From contig CAMYJH010000001.1 of NCBI GenBank assembly GCA_947258715.1, forward strand, positions 62,001-126,000: DNA of 64,000 nt. Direction: 5' to 3'. Positions 38,444 through 48,578 of the stretch are shown here, piece after piece. Each line of letters begins with the position of its first letter. Position 1 is the first letter of the stretch. The DNA is from an uncultured Gammaproteobacteria bacterium. GTDB lineage: Bacteria > Pseudomonadota > Gammaproteobacteria > HK1. Under the pieces are notes generated by a model, which worked only from the letters and a program-made list of their open reading frames with translations, was not told where the DNA came from and did not search any database. The position numbers were made by a program, and so were the translations under genes.

Positions 38444-39307
38444 TCAAGCGCCGCGCTCGCCCGCGCCGCCCAGTTCCAGCGCCAGCGCATACAGACGATT
38501 GCGGCTGGCCCCGGAAATCCTGGCGGCGAGTCGCACCGCCGTTTTCAGCGGCAGCTCGCTGAGTAACGCCTGAAGCAATTCGCGATGTGCTTCCATTTCG
38601 GAATCCGCTTCAGCGTCTTCTGCCCCCGAGACGACGATGACGAACTCCCCTCTTTGCCGTTCTTCACGCTCGCCAAGCCACGCGAGCAAATTGGACATCG
38701 CGTCCATACGCACGTTCTCGAAAACCTTGGTCAGCTCTTTGGCAATGGCGCCCATTCGCGTTGCACCAAAAATCTCCACCATATCCTCGAGCGTAGCCAG
38801 GACGCGGTGAGGACTTTCCAGAATCACCAGCGTTTCTGTGCCGCGTGAGAGCGCATGCAGACGCCGCCGGCGTGCCTCGCGCCGGCTCGGCAGAAAGCCC
38901 TCGAAAAGAAAGCGGTCCGTCGGCAGGCCGGAGGCGCTCAAGGCCGCGAGCACAGCGCTGGGGCCCGGAATCGGGATCACCTGAATGGCGTGCAGGTGGG
39001 CGGACCGCACCAGCTGGAATCCCGGATCGCTGATCAGGGGCGTACCCGCGTCGCTGATGATTGCCGCATCCAGCCCAGTCCCGAGCTTGGCGATAATCGC
39101 GTCATTTATCTTCGCCTCATTGTGTTCGTGAAAAGCATTTACCTTGGTCTTGATTCCAAAACGACTCAGGAGGCTGGCGCTATGACGGGTATCCTCAGCC
39201 AGAATGATGTCGACGGATCGGAGCACCTGGATGGCCCGGCTCGAAATGTCGTCCAGGTTACCGATGGGAGTGGCAACGACGAAAAGACGACCGGGTGAAT
39301 TCGACAT
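38444..39307 (-). CDS. rsmI: 16S rRNA (cytidine1402-2'-O)-methyltransferase RsmI
   Basis: Methylates the 2'-O of C1402, the same nucleotide that RsmH N4-methylates. A tetrapyrrole-methylase-fold enzyme: GRLFVVATPIGNLDDISSRA at the start, LAEDTRHSASLL, ISDAGTPLISDPGF and IPIPGPSAVLAALSASGLP are diagnostic. The ATG at 39307 is chosen from family alignment and gives 287 residues; the frame is open 67 codons upstream without homology. It is divergent from lpoA across about 215 nt. An inverted repeat GGCGCTCAAGCGCC (38439-38452) overlaps its stop codon. Confidence 0.96.
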   Translation of the reverse strand: MSNSPGRLFVVATPIGNLDDISSRAIQVLRSVDIILAEDTRHSASLLSRFGIKTKVNAFHEHNEAKINDAIIAKLGTGLDAAIISDAGTPLISDPGFQLVRSAHLHAIQVIPIPGPSAVLAALSASGLPTDRFLFEGFLPSRREARRRRLHALSRGTETLVILESPHRVLATLEDMVEIFGATRMGAIAKELTKVFENVRMDAMSNLLAWLGEREERQRGEFVIVVSGAEDAEADSEMEAHRELLQALLSELPLKTAVRLAARISGASRNRLYALALELGGAGERGA

Positions 39308-39522
39308 ACCGGACTGCTTCAAAGGGAAATAAACTTGCTTCACATGCGTGCAGCGGCAAGTCTGGCATTCTAACTTTAATCGAGCGCTCACCGCTTTGAT
39401 TGCTATGCGCTGCGGGTGGAACGCGACATCGCTTTGCCTCAGAATCTGGTTTCCATGTCCTCGACCAACACCGGTGTGCGATGCCGCGGTGCAGTTCGCG
39501 TCGGCCACGATTAAGCCAGCTA

Positions 39523-41459
39523 ATGAGACTCAGAAACTCAGTTGTTCTCGTTTTAGGCTTGGTGATCCTTGTTACCGGCTGCGAAATGGTTCCTCGCGCG
39601 CTCGAGCCCGAAGAGCGCGCTGCGGTGGAACAACGTGCTGCGGCCTTGCGCTCGGAAGGGCGATTCCGCGAGGCGGCGGTTGAGTTTTTGCGCCTGGCCA
39701 GAGCATCGGCCCCGCCCGTACGCCATCAATTCGTGCTCGAAGCGGCCAGCGCATACCTGGAAGAAGGGGACGTTGGCGCAGCGAAGGACCTGATAGCCGA
39801 GGAGCTGCCGGAAAAGCTGACGCCGGAGATCGAACATCGGCTGACCCTAATGCGCGCCGAGATAGCTCTGGTAGAACAGCGCCCATTCGATGCCCTCAGC
39901 CTGCTCCCGCCGGAACTCAAGACGGCGCAGCCATCAGATATCGGCCTGCTCGTGGCGGAGCTTCGGGCCAGGGCCCTTCACCAGAGCGAACAGTATCTCG
40001 CGGCGGTGAGCGAACGCATTCAGCTGGAGGCCTCGCTGACTAATCCGGGGGCGGTGACGGACAATCGGCGCAGGCTGTGGAGCGCCGTTTCGCGCATGTT
40101 CCCGGCGGAACTTCGGGCCGCCATGCCGAGCGTGCCGGATGTCATGAGCGGTTGGCTCGAACTCGGCGTGATCGCGTCGGAGCTGCTCATGCAGCCCGAC
40201 GCGTTGGTGCTCGAGATCGGTCGCTGGCGCGGGTTGTATCCGGGGCATCCGGCCAACCCCGAGATCGTACCTTCGCTGATCGAGCTCGCCCGCTCGGGCG
40301 CGGCGCCGCCTTCGAAGGTCGTGCTGCTGCTGCCCCTGGATGGGCCCTTCGCGGCGGCGGCAGCGGCTGTTCGCGACGGATTCCTCGCCGCCTGGTACGA
40401 CGACGCGGATAACCCGCGCCGGCCTGAAGTTGCCGTACAAACCATGCGCAGCGAAGACGTTTGGTCGCCTTACCAGGCGGCGGTAGGTTCGGGGGCCGAG
40501 TTCATTGTCGGTCCTCTGGAGCGCTCGGCGGTCGACGCTATCGCCTCCGCCGATGCTCTGCCGGTACCAACGCTGGCCCTCAACTACGCCACCGTGGACG
40601 CGCGCGCGCCAAGAGAAGCTGACGATCCTTTTGCCACTGGGGGCGTCGTCACCCACAGCGTGCCACCACCTGCCCGCGACCGCCCGGAGCTGCTCTACCA
40701 GTTCGCACTGTCGCCGGAGGACGAATCCCGAATGGTGGCCAAACGCGCCTGGTTCGACGGCCATTCCAAAGCTGCCGTAATTGCACCCGAGGGAGACTGG
40801 GGCAATCGCGTTGCCGACGCCTTCGTTAGCGAATGGGAGCGAATTGGGGGAGTGGTGCTGGATGTGCGCCGTTTCACGGGCGATGCAGCCGATATTTCCG
40901 CGCCCATCACGGCGCTACTGAAAATTGACGCCAGCGAGGCGCGCAGGCGCTCGCTCAGCAGAATCATTGGCAAGAAGGTCGAATTCGAGCCCCGCCGCCG
41001 CCAGGACCTGGATTTTCTGTTCATGGCCGCCTTCCCGGTGCAGGCCCGCCAGATCCGGCCCCTCCTCAAGTTTTACCACGCCGAGGACGTTCCGGTTTAC
41101 GCCACTTCCCACGTCTACGTCGGGATGCCGGACGTGGACCGCGACACGGATCAGGACGGGGTGATGTTTCCCGACATGCCGTGGACCGTCGCTCCTGACC
41201 ACGCCTCGCCGATCCGGGAGCAGGTGGTCAGCGCCTGGCCAAAGTCGCTGCCTGCGTACCTGCGTCTTTTCGCTTTTGGCGCAGACGCTTATGGATTGGT
41301 GCCGCGCCTGAAGACCCTCAAGGAACGTCGCTATATCGAGTACGCCGGGGCCACTGGCGCGCTTTCGGTTGACGGCCAGAACCGCATCGAGCGTCGCCTG
41401 CTTTGGGCGAAGTTCGAGAGCGGCGTGCCACGACTGCTGAGTCAGCCGCCGCCGTCGCA

Positions 41460-41463
<4 letters not shown>
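39523..41463 (+). CDS. lpoA: Outer-membrane lipoprotein LpoA, activator of penicillin-binding protein 1A
   Basis: A 646-residue LppC/YraM-family protein. The start at the ATG at 39523 gives a lipoprotein signal peptide with lipobox VTGC (Cys at residue 20, in LGLVILVTGCEMV); the open frame extends 41 codons further but would bury this signal. The N-terminal half is helical and TPR-like; the C-terminal half has the periplasmic-binding-protein fold (KVVLLLPLDGPFAAAAAAVRDGFLAA, EFIVGPLERSAVDAIA, KAAVIAPEGDWGNRVADAF, DFLFMAAFPVQARQIRPLLKF). It is expected to reach from the outer membrane and stimulate PBP1A. First gene of the lpoA-yraN-diaA-dolP cluster. Confidence 0.92.
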
Positions 41464-42480
<1,017 letters not shown>

Positions 42481-43068
42481 ATGTCGAGCACTAGAAAACT
42501 GCTTCTTAGCATTATCATCGCTACACAAGCGGGCCTGCTGGGAGGATGCGTGGCGGCCGTGGGTGCCGGCGTGGTGACTGGCGCAGCCGTCGCCCATGAT
42601 CGCCGCACCAGCGGCACTTTCATTGATGATAATGTCATCGAGCTCAAGGCCCGTGGGGAACTGCAAAATGACAAGGAGCTGTGGAATTACTCTCACCTCA
42701 GCGTAACCTGCTTCAACAATATCTTGCTCCTGACGGGAGAGTCGCCGAGCGAGGCGTTGCGTCAAAGGGCGGCCCAAATCGTGGCCAATGTGCAGAAGGT
42801 TCGCAAGGTCCACAACGAGGTCGTCGTGGCGGCCCCTAGCTCCATGCTCTCGCGATCGGGGGATACCCTGACTACGGGTAAAGTGAAGACCGCGCTCGTC
42901 AACAATGACGACATCGATGCCACGCGAATCAAGGTCGTCACCGAGAACGGAGTGGTTTTTCTCATGGGCCTGGTGACCCAAAAGGAGGCCGACACCGCCA
43001 CCGAGGTCGCGCGCCGGGTCGGCGGGGTGCAGCGGGTAGTGAGAATCTTCGAATACATTGACGCCTGA
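42481..43068 (+). CDS. dolP: BON-domain outer-membrane lipoprotein DolP (YraP)
   Basis: A 195-residue lipoprotein with a signal peptide and lipobox LGGC (Cys23), a short linker, and two tandem BON domains (about 47-118 and 122-190; e.g. NILLLTGESPSEALRQRAAQIV and GVVFLMGLVTQKEADTATEV). DolP locates to the division site and supports outer membrane integrity and BAM function. Begins immediately after the diaA stop, so they are co-transcribed. Confidence 0.93.
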   Translation: MSSTRKLLLSIIIATQAGLLGGCVAAVGAGVVTGAAVAHDRRTSGTFIDDNVIELKARGELQNDKELWNYSHLSVTCFNNILLLTGESPSEALRQRAAQIVANVQKVRKVHNEVVVAAPSSMLSRSGDTLTTGKVKTALVNNDDIDATRIKVVTENGVVFLMGLVTQKEADTATEVARRVGGVQRVVRIFEYIDA

Positions 43069-43098
43069 CCCGCAGCAGCGTGCGGCGGGCGAATTAAC

Positions 43099-43602
43099 TC
43101 AATTGCCCACGACCTCGTCGCGGGCGCGACGGTAAATTTCTGCGTCTTCTTCACTGAAACAACATGCGATAATTTCCGTGAACGACGATTCATAGGCACG
43201 CATAGTTGTAAGCGCAATGCGCGCCGCCTCCGACTTGGGAAATCCGTAGGCGCCGGTGCTTATGGCGGGGAAAGCGATTGTGCGCACGCCCTTCTCCAGC
43301 GCGAGTTCTAGGCAGTGCCGGTAACAGCTTTCCAGGAGCCCGCTTTCTCCACGGCTTCCCCCGGACCAGACAGGCCCCACGGCGTGGATGACAATCTTCG
43401 CTGTCAGCCCGTGCCCTCCGGTCGCCCTCGCCTCTCCGGTGGGACAGCCGCCCACATTCTCGCACTCTTCGCGCAGTCCAGGTCCCGCCGCACGGTGGAT
43501 TGCGCCATCCACGCCGCCCCCGCCAAGAAGACTGTTGTTGGCGGCATTAACGATCGCATCCACCTCGAGACGCGTAATATCTCCTACTTGTACGCTGATC
43601 AT
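43099..43602 (-). CDS. Macrodomain O-acetyl-ADP-ribose deacetylase (YmdB-like)
   Basis: A 167-residue single macrodomain. ADP-ribose-binding motifs [24 protein letters not shown] and [21 protein letters not shown] are intact, including the Asn-Asn and the catalytic-type Asp (VDGAIH). Members hydrolyse O-acetyl-ADP-ribose or reverse ADP-ribosylation. It is transcribed opposite to dolP and divergently from the DUF3301 gene and is not part of the conserved neighbourhood, so it may be a later insertion. Confidence 0.9.
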   Translation of the reverse strand: MISVQVGDITRLEVDAIVNAANNSLLGGGGVDGAIHRAAGPGLREECENVGGCPTGEARATGGHGLTAKIVIHAVGPVWSGGSRGESGLLESCYRHCLELALEKGVRTIAFPAISTGAYGFPKSEAARIALTTMRAYESSFTEIIACCFSEEDAEIYRRARDEVVGN

Positions 43603-43664
43603 GCGGACCTCCTTGCAAAAAGTGTTTGTCTGCCAATTGGCCTAGGCCTGGATTTCGAGATGCG

Positions 43665-43991
43665 ATGGAACTGAACGGTGTCCTGCTCGGCCTGCTTCTC
43701 GTCGGAGCAGTTTATCTAGCGTGGCGCGACAGCATGCGGGCGCGCGAGCGCGCGGTCTCGTTCTGCCGCAAACTTTGTTCGCGACACGAGGTGCAATTTC
43801 TCGACGACACAGTGGCGCTGACGCGTCTGGGCATAAGGCGGGATCCGACCCGCGGGCTGAAGCTCCATCGCGTTTACGAGTTTGAATTCAGCACCGAGGG
43901 GCAAAGTCGTTCGCTCGGCAGCGTGATTCTCACCGGTGACCGCATCGATGCCGTCCAGTTACCAGGCGTTACGAATTACATTGAACACTAA
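43665..43991 (+). CDS. DUF3301 family small membrane protein
   Basis: A 108-residue protein with one N-terminal membrane helix (about 4-20), followed by a cytoplasmic-type domain: WRDSMRARERAVSFCRKLC, VQFLDDTVALTRLGIRRD and LKLHRVYEFEFSTEG are the family pattern. The ATG at 43665 is chosen because the membrane helix starts there; the frame is open 13 codons upstream. Function unknown; the family is largely gammaproteobacterial. Confidence 0.78.
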   Translation: MELNGVLLGLLLVGAVYLAWRDSMRARERAVSFCRKLCSRHEVQFLDDTVALTRLGIRRDPTRGLKLHRVYEFEFSTEGQSRSLGSVILTGDRIDAVQLPGVTNYIEH

Positions 43992-44398
43992 ACAGTTTTA
44001 CCAAGCGATGCTAGACCAGCATTTCGACTCAATGCTCGGATAAGGTGTTATCACGGCGCTTCGAGTTCGCAGATCTCGCTCTACGTTCTTTGTCTATGCC
44101 CTTTGCCGCGCTTCCTGGCCCGGCAGTCAAGATTAAGGCGCGTTTCAGTTTACGATTTCACTCGCGCCCTTCCAATTTTCACCCCCTCCGCAATCAGGGG
44201 GCAGGGATCTTGACCATTGGGGTGAGTTGAAACGCAGTCGAGCGAAAAATCGAACCAACCACGTTTCGCGGGGTTGAAAGAGTCGCCGAACGGGCCTGTG
44301 ATCCAAAGTCCAGTCGGCTATGGACGCCCGCCGGACCCCCGGGAGCAGCGAGACTCGATGCTATTCTGGCGAGTTTCCGCCCTTCGCTCGAACAGCGA
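43992..44398. other. Gene-free stretch between the DUF3301 gene and sspB
   Basis: About 400 nt in which I see no supported gene. A small inverted repeat (ATGCT-AGACC-AGCAT, just after the DUF3301 stop) and a CCCCCT/AGGGGG pair near 44185-44205 could end transcription from either side. On the minus strand a GGTTCGA string framed by GCGAAA/TTTTCGC near 44240-44270 faintly resembles a tRNA T-arm but no tRNA can be folded. Confidence 0.5.
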
Positions 44399-44785
44399 CT
44401 ATTTGACAATACGCAGAGCGGGACGCCCCGCTGACTTGGATTCGATGGACTCCCCGTCCGGCGGATCGGGTTCGGGCGAATCCTCGGGGAACGACATCCC
44501 AGCGCCATTTTCCCGCGCGATGACCGCCTGCACCGCAGCCACGGGAACAGAGACCTGAAAGACCACGCCGCCAAAACGCGCGCCGAATTCAATTCCCTCG
44601 TTACCGATAACCAAGCTGCGCACCGCGCGTTCAGAGATATTCAGCACGATTCGGCCATCGGAAACGTACTGTCGCGGAACTTGTACGCCTTCGAACTCCG
44701 CATCGACGACGATCTGAGGTGTCAGTGAGTTGTCGACGATCCATTCGTGCACGGCACGTATAAGATACGGCCGGCTCGAGCTCAT
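44399..44785 (-). CDS. sspB: ClpXP adaptor SspB (stringent starvation protein B)
   Basis: Delivers ssrA-tagged proteins to ClpXP. The substrate-binding domain is clear: RPYLIRAVHEWIVDNSLTPQ, VVDAEFEGVQVPRQYV and IEFGARFGGVVFQVSVPVAA. It is followed by a flexible acidic linker and the terminal ClpX-tethering peptide GRPALRIVK. With the start at the ATG at 44785 it has 128 residues; the linker is shorter than in E. coli. It follows sspA by 102 nt. Confidence 0.95.
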   Translation of the reverse strand: MSSSRPYLIRAVHEWIVDNSLTPQIVVDAEFEGVQVPRQYVSDGRIVLNISERAVRSLVIGNEGIEFGARFGGVVFQVSVPVAAVQAVIARENGAGMSFPEDSPEPDPPDGESIESKSAGRPALRIVK

Positions 44786-44887
44786 CGTGATTTCGGATGA
44801 CGATGGCAAGGCAAAGCTCAGAAGTATTACTTCGCTATTTCCTCTTAGCTCAGCTACGCAGCTTTTTTGGTGACCACGAATGGTCTG

Positions 44888-45514
44888 TCAAGGCTCGCGC
44901 ATTTCGCGCTCCGCCTCCGAAAGGCTCGCTTCGAAGGCTTCCCGCTCGAATATGCGATCGGCAAATCTATACAGCGGCTTTGCCTGGCTCGGCAGTTTGA
45001 TTCGATAGTACGACAAGCGCCACAGCACCGGCGCCAGATAACAGTCGACGAGAGAGTAATCGTCAGACATGAAAAACTTCTTCTGTCCGAACATCGGCGC
45101 TATCGAGGTCAAGTGATCCCGCAAGCTTCTCCGTGCGGTATCGGCTTGTCTGCCATCGGTCTCGATTTGGGAAACCAGCTCGTAAATATCTCGCTGGATA
45201 CGATAACGGAAAAGGCGATTGTTCGCTCTCGCCACCGGGTCGACCGGCATCAGCGGCGGATGGGGAAAGCGCTCATCAAGGTACTCCATGATGATCTGTG
45301 GCTCGTAGAGCACCAACTCACGATCTACGAGTGTGAGGATCGACCCGTAAGGGTTCAAGTCCTTGAGGTCCTCAACCGAATCTTCGGCCGAAACGCTCTG
45401 TATCTCGACGTTTATGGCCTTTTCGGCCAGAACGAACCGAACCGCATGACTCGCTGGGTCCAGCGGATCGGAATACAGGGACATGACGGACCTGCGGTTC
45501 GCCAGCAACGCCAT
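44888..45514 (-). CDS. sspA: Stringent starvation protein SspA (GST-fold RNAP-associated)
   Basis: A glutathione-S-transferase-fold protein that binds RNA polymerase and alters transcription in stationary phase and acid stress. The start at the ATG at 45514, with CCGGAG before it, gives 208 residues (frame open 27 codons more). Family regions: SLYSDPLDPASHAVRFVLAEK, ILTLVDRELVLYEPQIIMEYLDERFPHPPL in pieces, and YSLVDCYLAPVLWRL. The petABC-sspA-sspB order is conserved in gammaproteobacteria. Confidence 0.95.
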   Translation of the reverse strand: MALLANRRSVMSLYSDPLDPASHAVRFVLAEKAINVEIQSVSAEDSVEDLKDLNPYGSILTLVDRELVLYEPQIIMEYLDERFPHPPLMPVDPVARANNRLFRYRIQRDIYELVSQIETDGRQADTARRSLRDHLTSIAPMFGQKKFFMSDDYSLVDCYLAPVLWRLSYYRIKLPSQAKPLYRFADRIFEREAFEASLSEAEREMREP

Positions 45515-45628
45515 TAGCTTAACTCCGGATTGTTCCCGCGGGGTGATAACACGAATACCTCCAGCCTCCACGCCGCGGTTATTTAAACGCGGCAACCACC
45601 ACAGTTCATACGTGGAACCGGAGCGATG

Positions 45629-46453
45629 TCAGTGAACGTCCTTCCAGTACTCCCTGTACAGGCTGTAACTCAGAACGGACAGCACCGCCAAAAAAACCAG
45701 CACCCAGATTCCGATCTTATACCGAACCAGCTGGGCGGGTTCACCAAGATAGACCAGGAAATTCACCAGATCCCTCACTGCCTTTCGGAACTGCCCCGGC
45801 TCCATGATGCCTGCCTGAACCACCTTGAGCCGGTCGATGGCTTCGACCGCCGAGCCATCCGACAATACCAGGTGCCTATGTAGCAGAATATCTTCACCCG
45901 AGGCTTCCAGCGCGTGAAGTTGATCGGACTCGACGTTTTCAGGCCGGTCCCCGGTGACGTATTCCGGAATTCCCTGCTGGGACCAAAGCACGTGAGGCAT
46001 TGCGACTTCCGGGAAAACAACATTGTTTACGCCGAAGGGTCTGGCAGGATTATCGTCCTTGTAAAAGGTAACCAGATACGAATACAGCCAGTCTGCGCCA
46101 CGGGCGCGGGCAATGACCGAGAGATCCGGCGGCGGCACCCCGAACCACGTGTTGGCGGTACCCGTCGGTATGGCGACGTCCATTTTGTCGACAACTTTGT
46201 CTCCGGCGAACAAAAGGTTTTCCCGCACATGATTGTCGCTCAAGCCCAGATCGCGACCTATGCGGTTGTAGCGCATATAGCTTGCGGAATGACAGCTGAC
46301 GCAAAAGTTCACGAATAGCCTTGCGCCGCGCTGAAGCGATGCCTTGTCGTTCAGGTCGGGTTTGGCTTCAAGCAGCTCGAGTTCCGCCACCGCCATGCTC
46401 ACCACGGGCAGCGTGGCAAGGAGCGCGGCAAGCATGATGTTCCTCAACCTCAC
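45629..46453 (-). CDS. petC: Ubiquinol-cytochrome c reductase cytochrome c1 subunit
   Basis: Membrane-anchored c-type cytochrome of the bc1 complex. Signal peptide (about 1-22), covalent haem site CVSCH, distal methionine likely in EVAMPHVLW, and a C-terminal transmembrane anchor (KIGIWVLVFLAVLSVLSYSL). 274 residues. Its start overlaps the petB stop by 4 nt; last gene of petABC. Confidence 0.96.
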   Translation of the reverse strand: MRLRNIMLAALLATLPVVSMAVAELELLEAKPDLNDKASLQRGARLFVNFCVSCHSASYMRYNRIGRDLGLSDNHVRENLLFAGDKVVDKMDVAIPTGTANTWFGVPPPDLSVIARARGADWLYSYLVTFYKDDNPARPFGVNNVVFPEVAMPHVLWSQQGIPEYVTGDRPENVESDQLHALEASGEDILLHRHLVLSDGSAVEAIDRLKVVQAGIMEPGQFRKAVRDLVNFLVYLGEPAQLVRYKIGIWVLVFLAVLSVLSYSLYREYWKDVH

Positions 46454-47841
46454 GTCACCCGCTCCGGAACCGGTTTTGACGCGTTCAACCCGGGCCTGAA
46501 TACCGGGAGGAGATAAAACACCAGGAAATAGCCGACGGGGAGAAGCGCGCTCACCGCCATCAGGGCGCCTTGACTAGGGTCAAATCGTCTCCAGTCGCCA
46601 ATCAGCATCAGCACCAGCAGGACGACGACCAATCTGCCATAGTACTTGGCGGACCTGTCCTTACTGTAGACCCAGAGCGTCAGGAACCACAGAAAATAGA
46701 GCTCGCCCAGGCGCAGCCCGAGCTCGGACATTCCAGGCGTCGGCGGCTGGGTGCCGAGATAACCCAAAGTTACGAAGCCGACGGCAAACACGGCCAACGC
46801 TAGTCTGTACAAGGTGCTGCGGTAGCGAATGGATTTCACCGGGTGGCGATCAAGCCACGGCAAAAAGAAGAAGATCAGCACCGCGACACCCATGGCGAGG
46901 ACGCCGGTGAGCTTGTCGGGTATGGCCCGGAGGATCGCGTAGTAGGGAGTAAAATACCAAAGCGGAACGATGTGCTCCGGCGTCTTCAGGGGATCCGCAG
47001 GGGTGAAATTTGCCCTTTCGAGGAACCAGCCGAAGAAGTCCGGCGCGAAGAACATCACCAGAGCAAACAGAAACAGGAATACCATCATGCCCGCGATGTC
47101 TTTCACGGTGTAGTAGGGATGAAAGGGAATTCCGTCCTGCGGGACGCCTTCGGCGTTCTTGTTCTTTTTGATCTCGATCCCATCCGGATTATTTGAGCCC
47201 ACTTCGTGCAGCGCCATGATGTGCGCGGCAACCAGCCCCAGCAGCACCAGCGGCACCGCGACTATGTGGAACGAATAAAAGCGATTGAGGGTCGCGTCGG
47301 AGACCACATAATCACCGCGCATCCAAAGGGCCAGAGTCTCACCTACCCAGGGCACCGCGCCAAACAGCGAGACGATGACCTGCGCGCCCCAGAACGACAT
47401 CTGGCCCCAAGGCAGCAGGTAGCCGAAGAAAGCTTCCGCCATAAGGGCCAAGAAAATCATCATGCCGAGGATCCAGATGAGCTCGCGTGGGTGCTTATAG
47501 GAGCCGTACATAAGACCCCGGAACATGTGCAGGTAGACGATGACGAAGAAAAACGACGACCCCGTCGAGTGCATGTAGCGGATGGTCCATCCCCAAGGCA
47601 CTTCACGCATGATGTACTCCACCGAGGCGAATGCGTGTTCGGCCGAAGGCTTGTAGTGCATCGCGAGCCAGATGCCAGTGAGAATCTGCATCACCAATGC
47701 GAGTATCGCGAGGGATCCAAAAAAATACCAGAAGTTGAAATTTTTGGGCGCGTAGTACTTCGCCAGGTGTTCGTTCCACATCTTGGTGAGCGGAAAGCGC
47801 GCGTCGGTCCATTCCAGCAGTCCAGTGAGCAGGGCTTTCAT
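46450..47841 (-). CDS. petB: Ubiquinol-cytochrome c reductase cytochrome b subunit
   Basis: Core of the bc1 complex with two b haems; 463 residues, about nine hydrophobic helices. Haem-ligand histidines lie in IRYMHSTGSSFFFV and in RFYSFHIVAVPLVLLGLVAAH. The quinol-oxidation motif, PEWY in mitochondria, reads PLWY here (IVPLWYFTPYYAILRAIPDK). It overlaps petA by one base (TGATG) and petC by 4 nt. Confidence 0.97.
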   Translation of the reverse strand: MKALLTGLLEWTDARFPLTKMWNEHLAKYYAPKNFNFWYFFGSLAILALVMQILTGIWLAMHYKPSAEHAFASVEYIMREVPWGWTIRYMHSTGSSFFFVIVYLHMFRGLMYGSYKHPRELIWILGMMIFLALMAEAFFGYLLPWGQMSFWGAQVIVSLFGAVPWVGETLALWMRGDYVVSDATLNRFYSFHIVAVPLVLLGLVAAHIMALHEVGSNNPDGIEIKKNKNAEGVPQDGIPFHPYYTVKDIAGMMVFLFLFALVMFFAPDFFGWFLERANFTPADPLKTPEHIVPLWYFTPYYAILRAIPDKLTGVLAMGVAVLIFFFLPWLDRHPVKSIRYRSTLYRLALAVFAVGFVTLGYLGTQPPTPGMSELGLRLGELYFLWFLTLWVYSKDRSAKYYGRLVVVLLVLMLIGDWRRFDPSQGALMAVSALLPVGYFLVFYLLPVFRPGLNASKPVPERVT

Positions 47842-48434
47842 CAGGCGGCGTCCTGATCCACGCCGATGATGATGCGGCTGTCGCTTAAGTACTTATAAGG
47901 TGGAACTTCGAGGTTGGTGGGCGCCGGCACACGGGCGTAGACCCTTCCGGCCATGTCGAAGCGGGAGCCGTGACAGGGACAGAAGAACCCGCCCTTCCAC
48001 TGGGGGCCCAAGTCGTCGGGGGCAACGTCGGGACGATAAGTAGGCGCGCAGCCCAGGTGGGTGCAAATTCCCACCAAGATGAGGTATTCGGGCTTGATGG
48101 AGCGGTGCGGGTTCTGTGCGTAGGCCGGCTGTTGGGCCACCTCGGAGTCGGGATCCCGCAGCTTGTCTTCCACCGCCACCAGGGAGGCGAGCTGCTCTTC
48201 GGTCCTGCGTACGATCCACACCGGCTTGCCCCGCCACTTGACTGTGGTCATTTGCCCCGGCTCGAGCTTGCTGATGTCCTCTTCCACGGGCGCGCCGATG
48301 GCCTTGGCGCGTTCACTGGGCTGAAACGAGGCGACGAAAGGGACGGCCGCAAAGGCCACGCCAACCGCTCCAACCACGGTGGTCGCGCCCGTGAGGAACC
48401 GGCGCCGCCCAATATCTACGCCATCACTGCTCAT
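47841..48434 (-). CDS. petA: Rieske iron-sulfur subunit of ubiquinol-cytochrome c reductase
   Basis: A 197-residue protein with a twin-arginine signal (IGRRRFLTGATTV) that also acts as membrane anchor, a hinge, and the Rieske domain with cluster motifs CTHLGC and CPCHGSRFD. First gene of petABC. Upstream, AGGAG lies 13 nt before the ATG, and TTGACC is seen about 135 nt upstream, but I could not pair it with a good -10. Confidence 0.97.
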   Translation of the reverse strand: MSSDGVDIGRRRFLTGATTVVGAVGVAFAAVPFVASFQPSERAKAIGAPVEEDISKLEPGQMTTVKWRGKPVWIVRRTEEQLASLVAVEDKLRDPDSEVAQQPAYAQNPHRSIKPEYLILVGICTHLGCAPTYRPDVAPDDLGPQWKGGFFCPCHGSRFDMAGRVYARVPAPTNLEVPPYKYLSDSRIIIGVDQDAA

Positions 48435-48578
48435 GACTTGAGAAAACTCCTAGGCTGGGAATGCCGGATGAATTGTTATTTTCAATCGGCCCGGGAACCT
48501 AAAACGGCGCAAATGAAAGCACGCGCTAAGCGTTTTATCGTCCTATAAGCGCCGGGAGAGGTCAAGGCCACGAGGGTG

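Noticed and set aside
38439-38452. GGCGCTCAAGCGCC at the end of rsmI as terminator
   Set aside because: The stem is only 6 bp, overlaps the stop codon and has no U-tract.
44235-44275. A possible tRNA relic on the minus strand near the sspB end (GGTTCGA with GCGAAA/TTTTCGC)
   Set aside because: No D-arm, anticodon arm or acceptor of the right spacing can be built.
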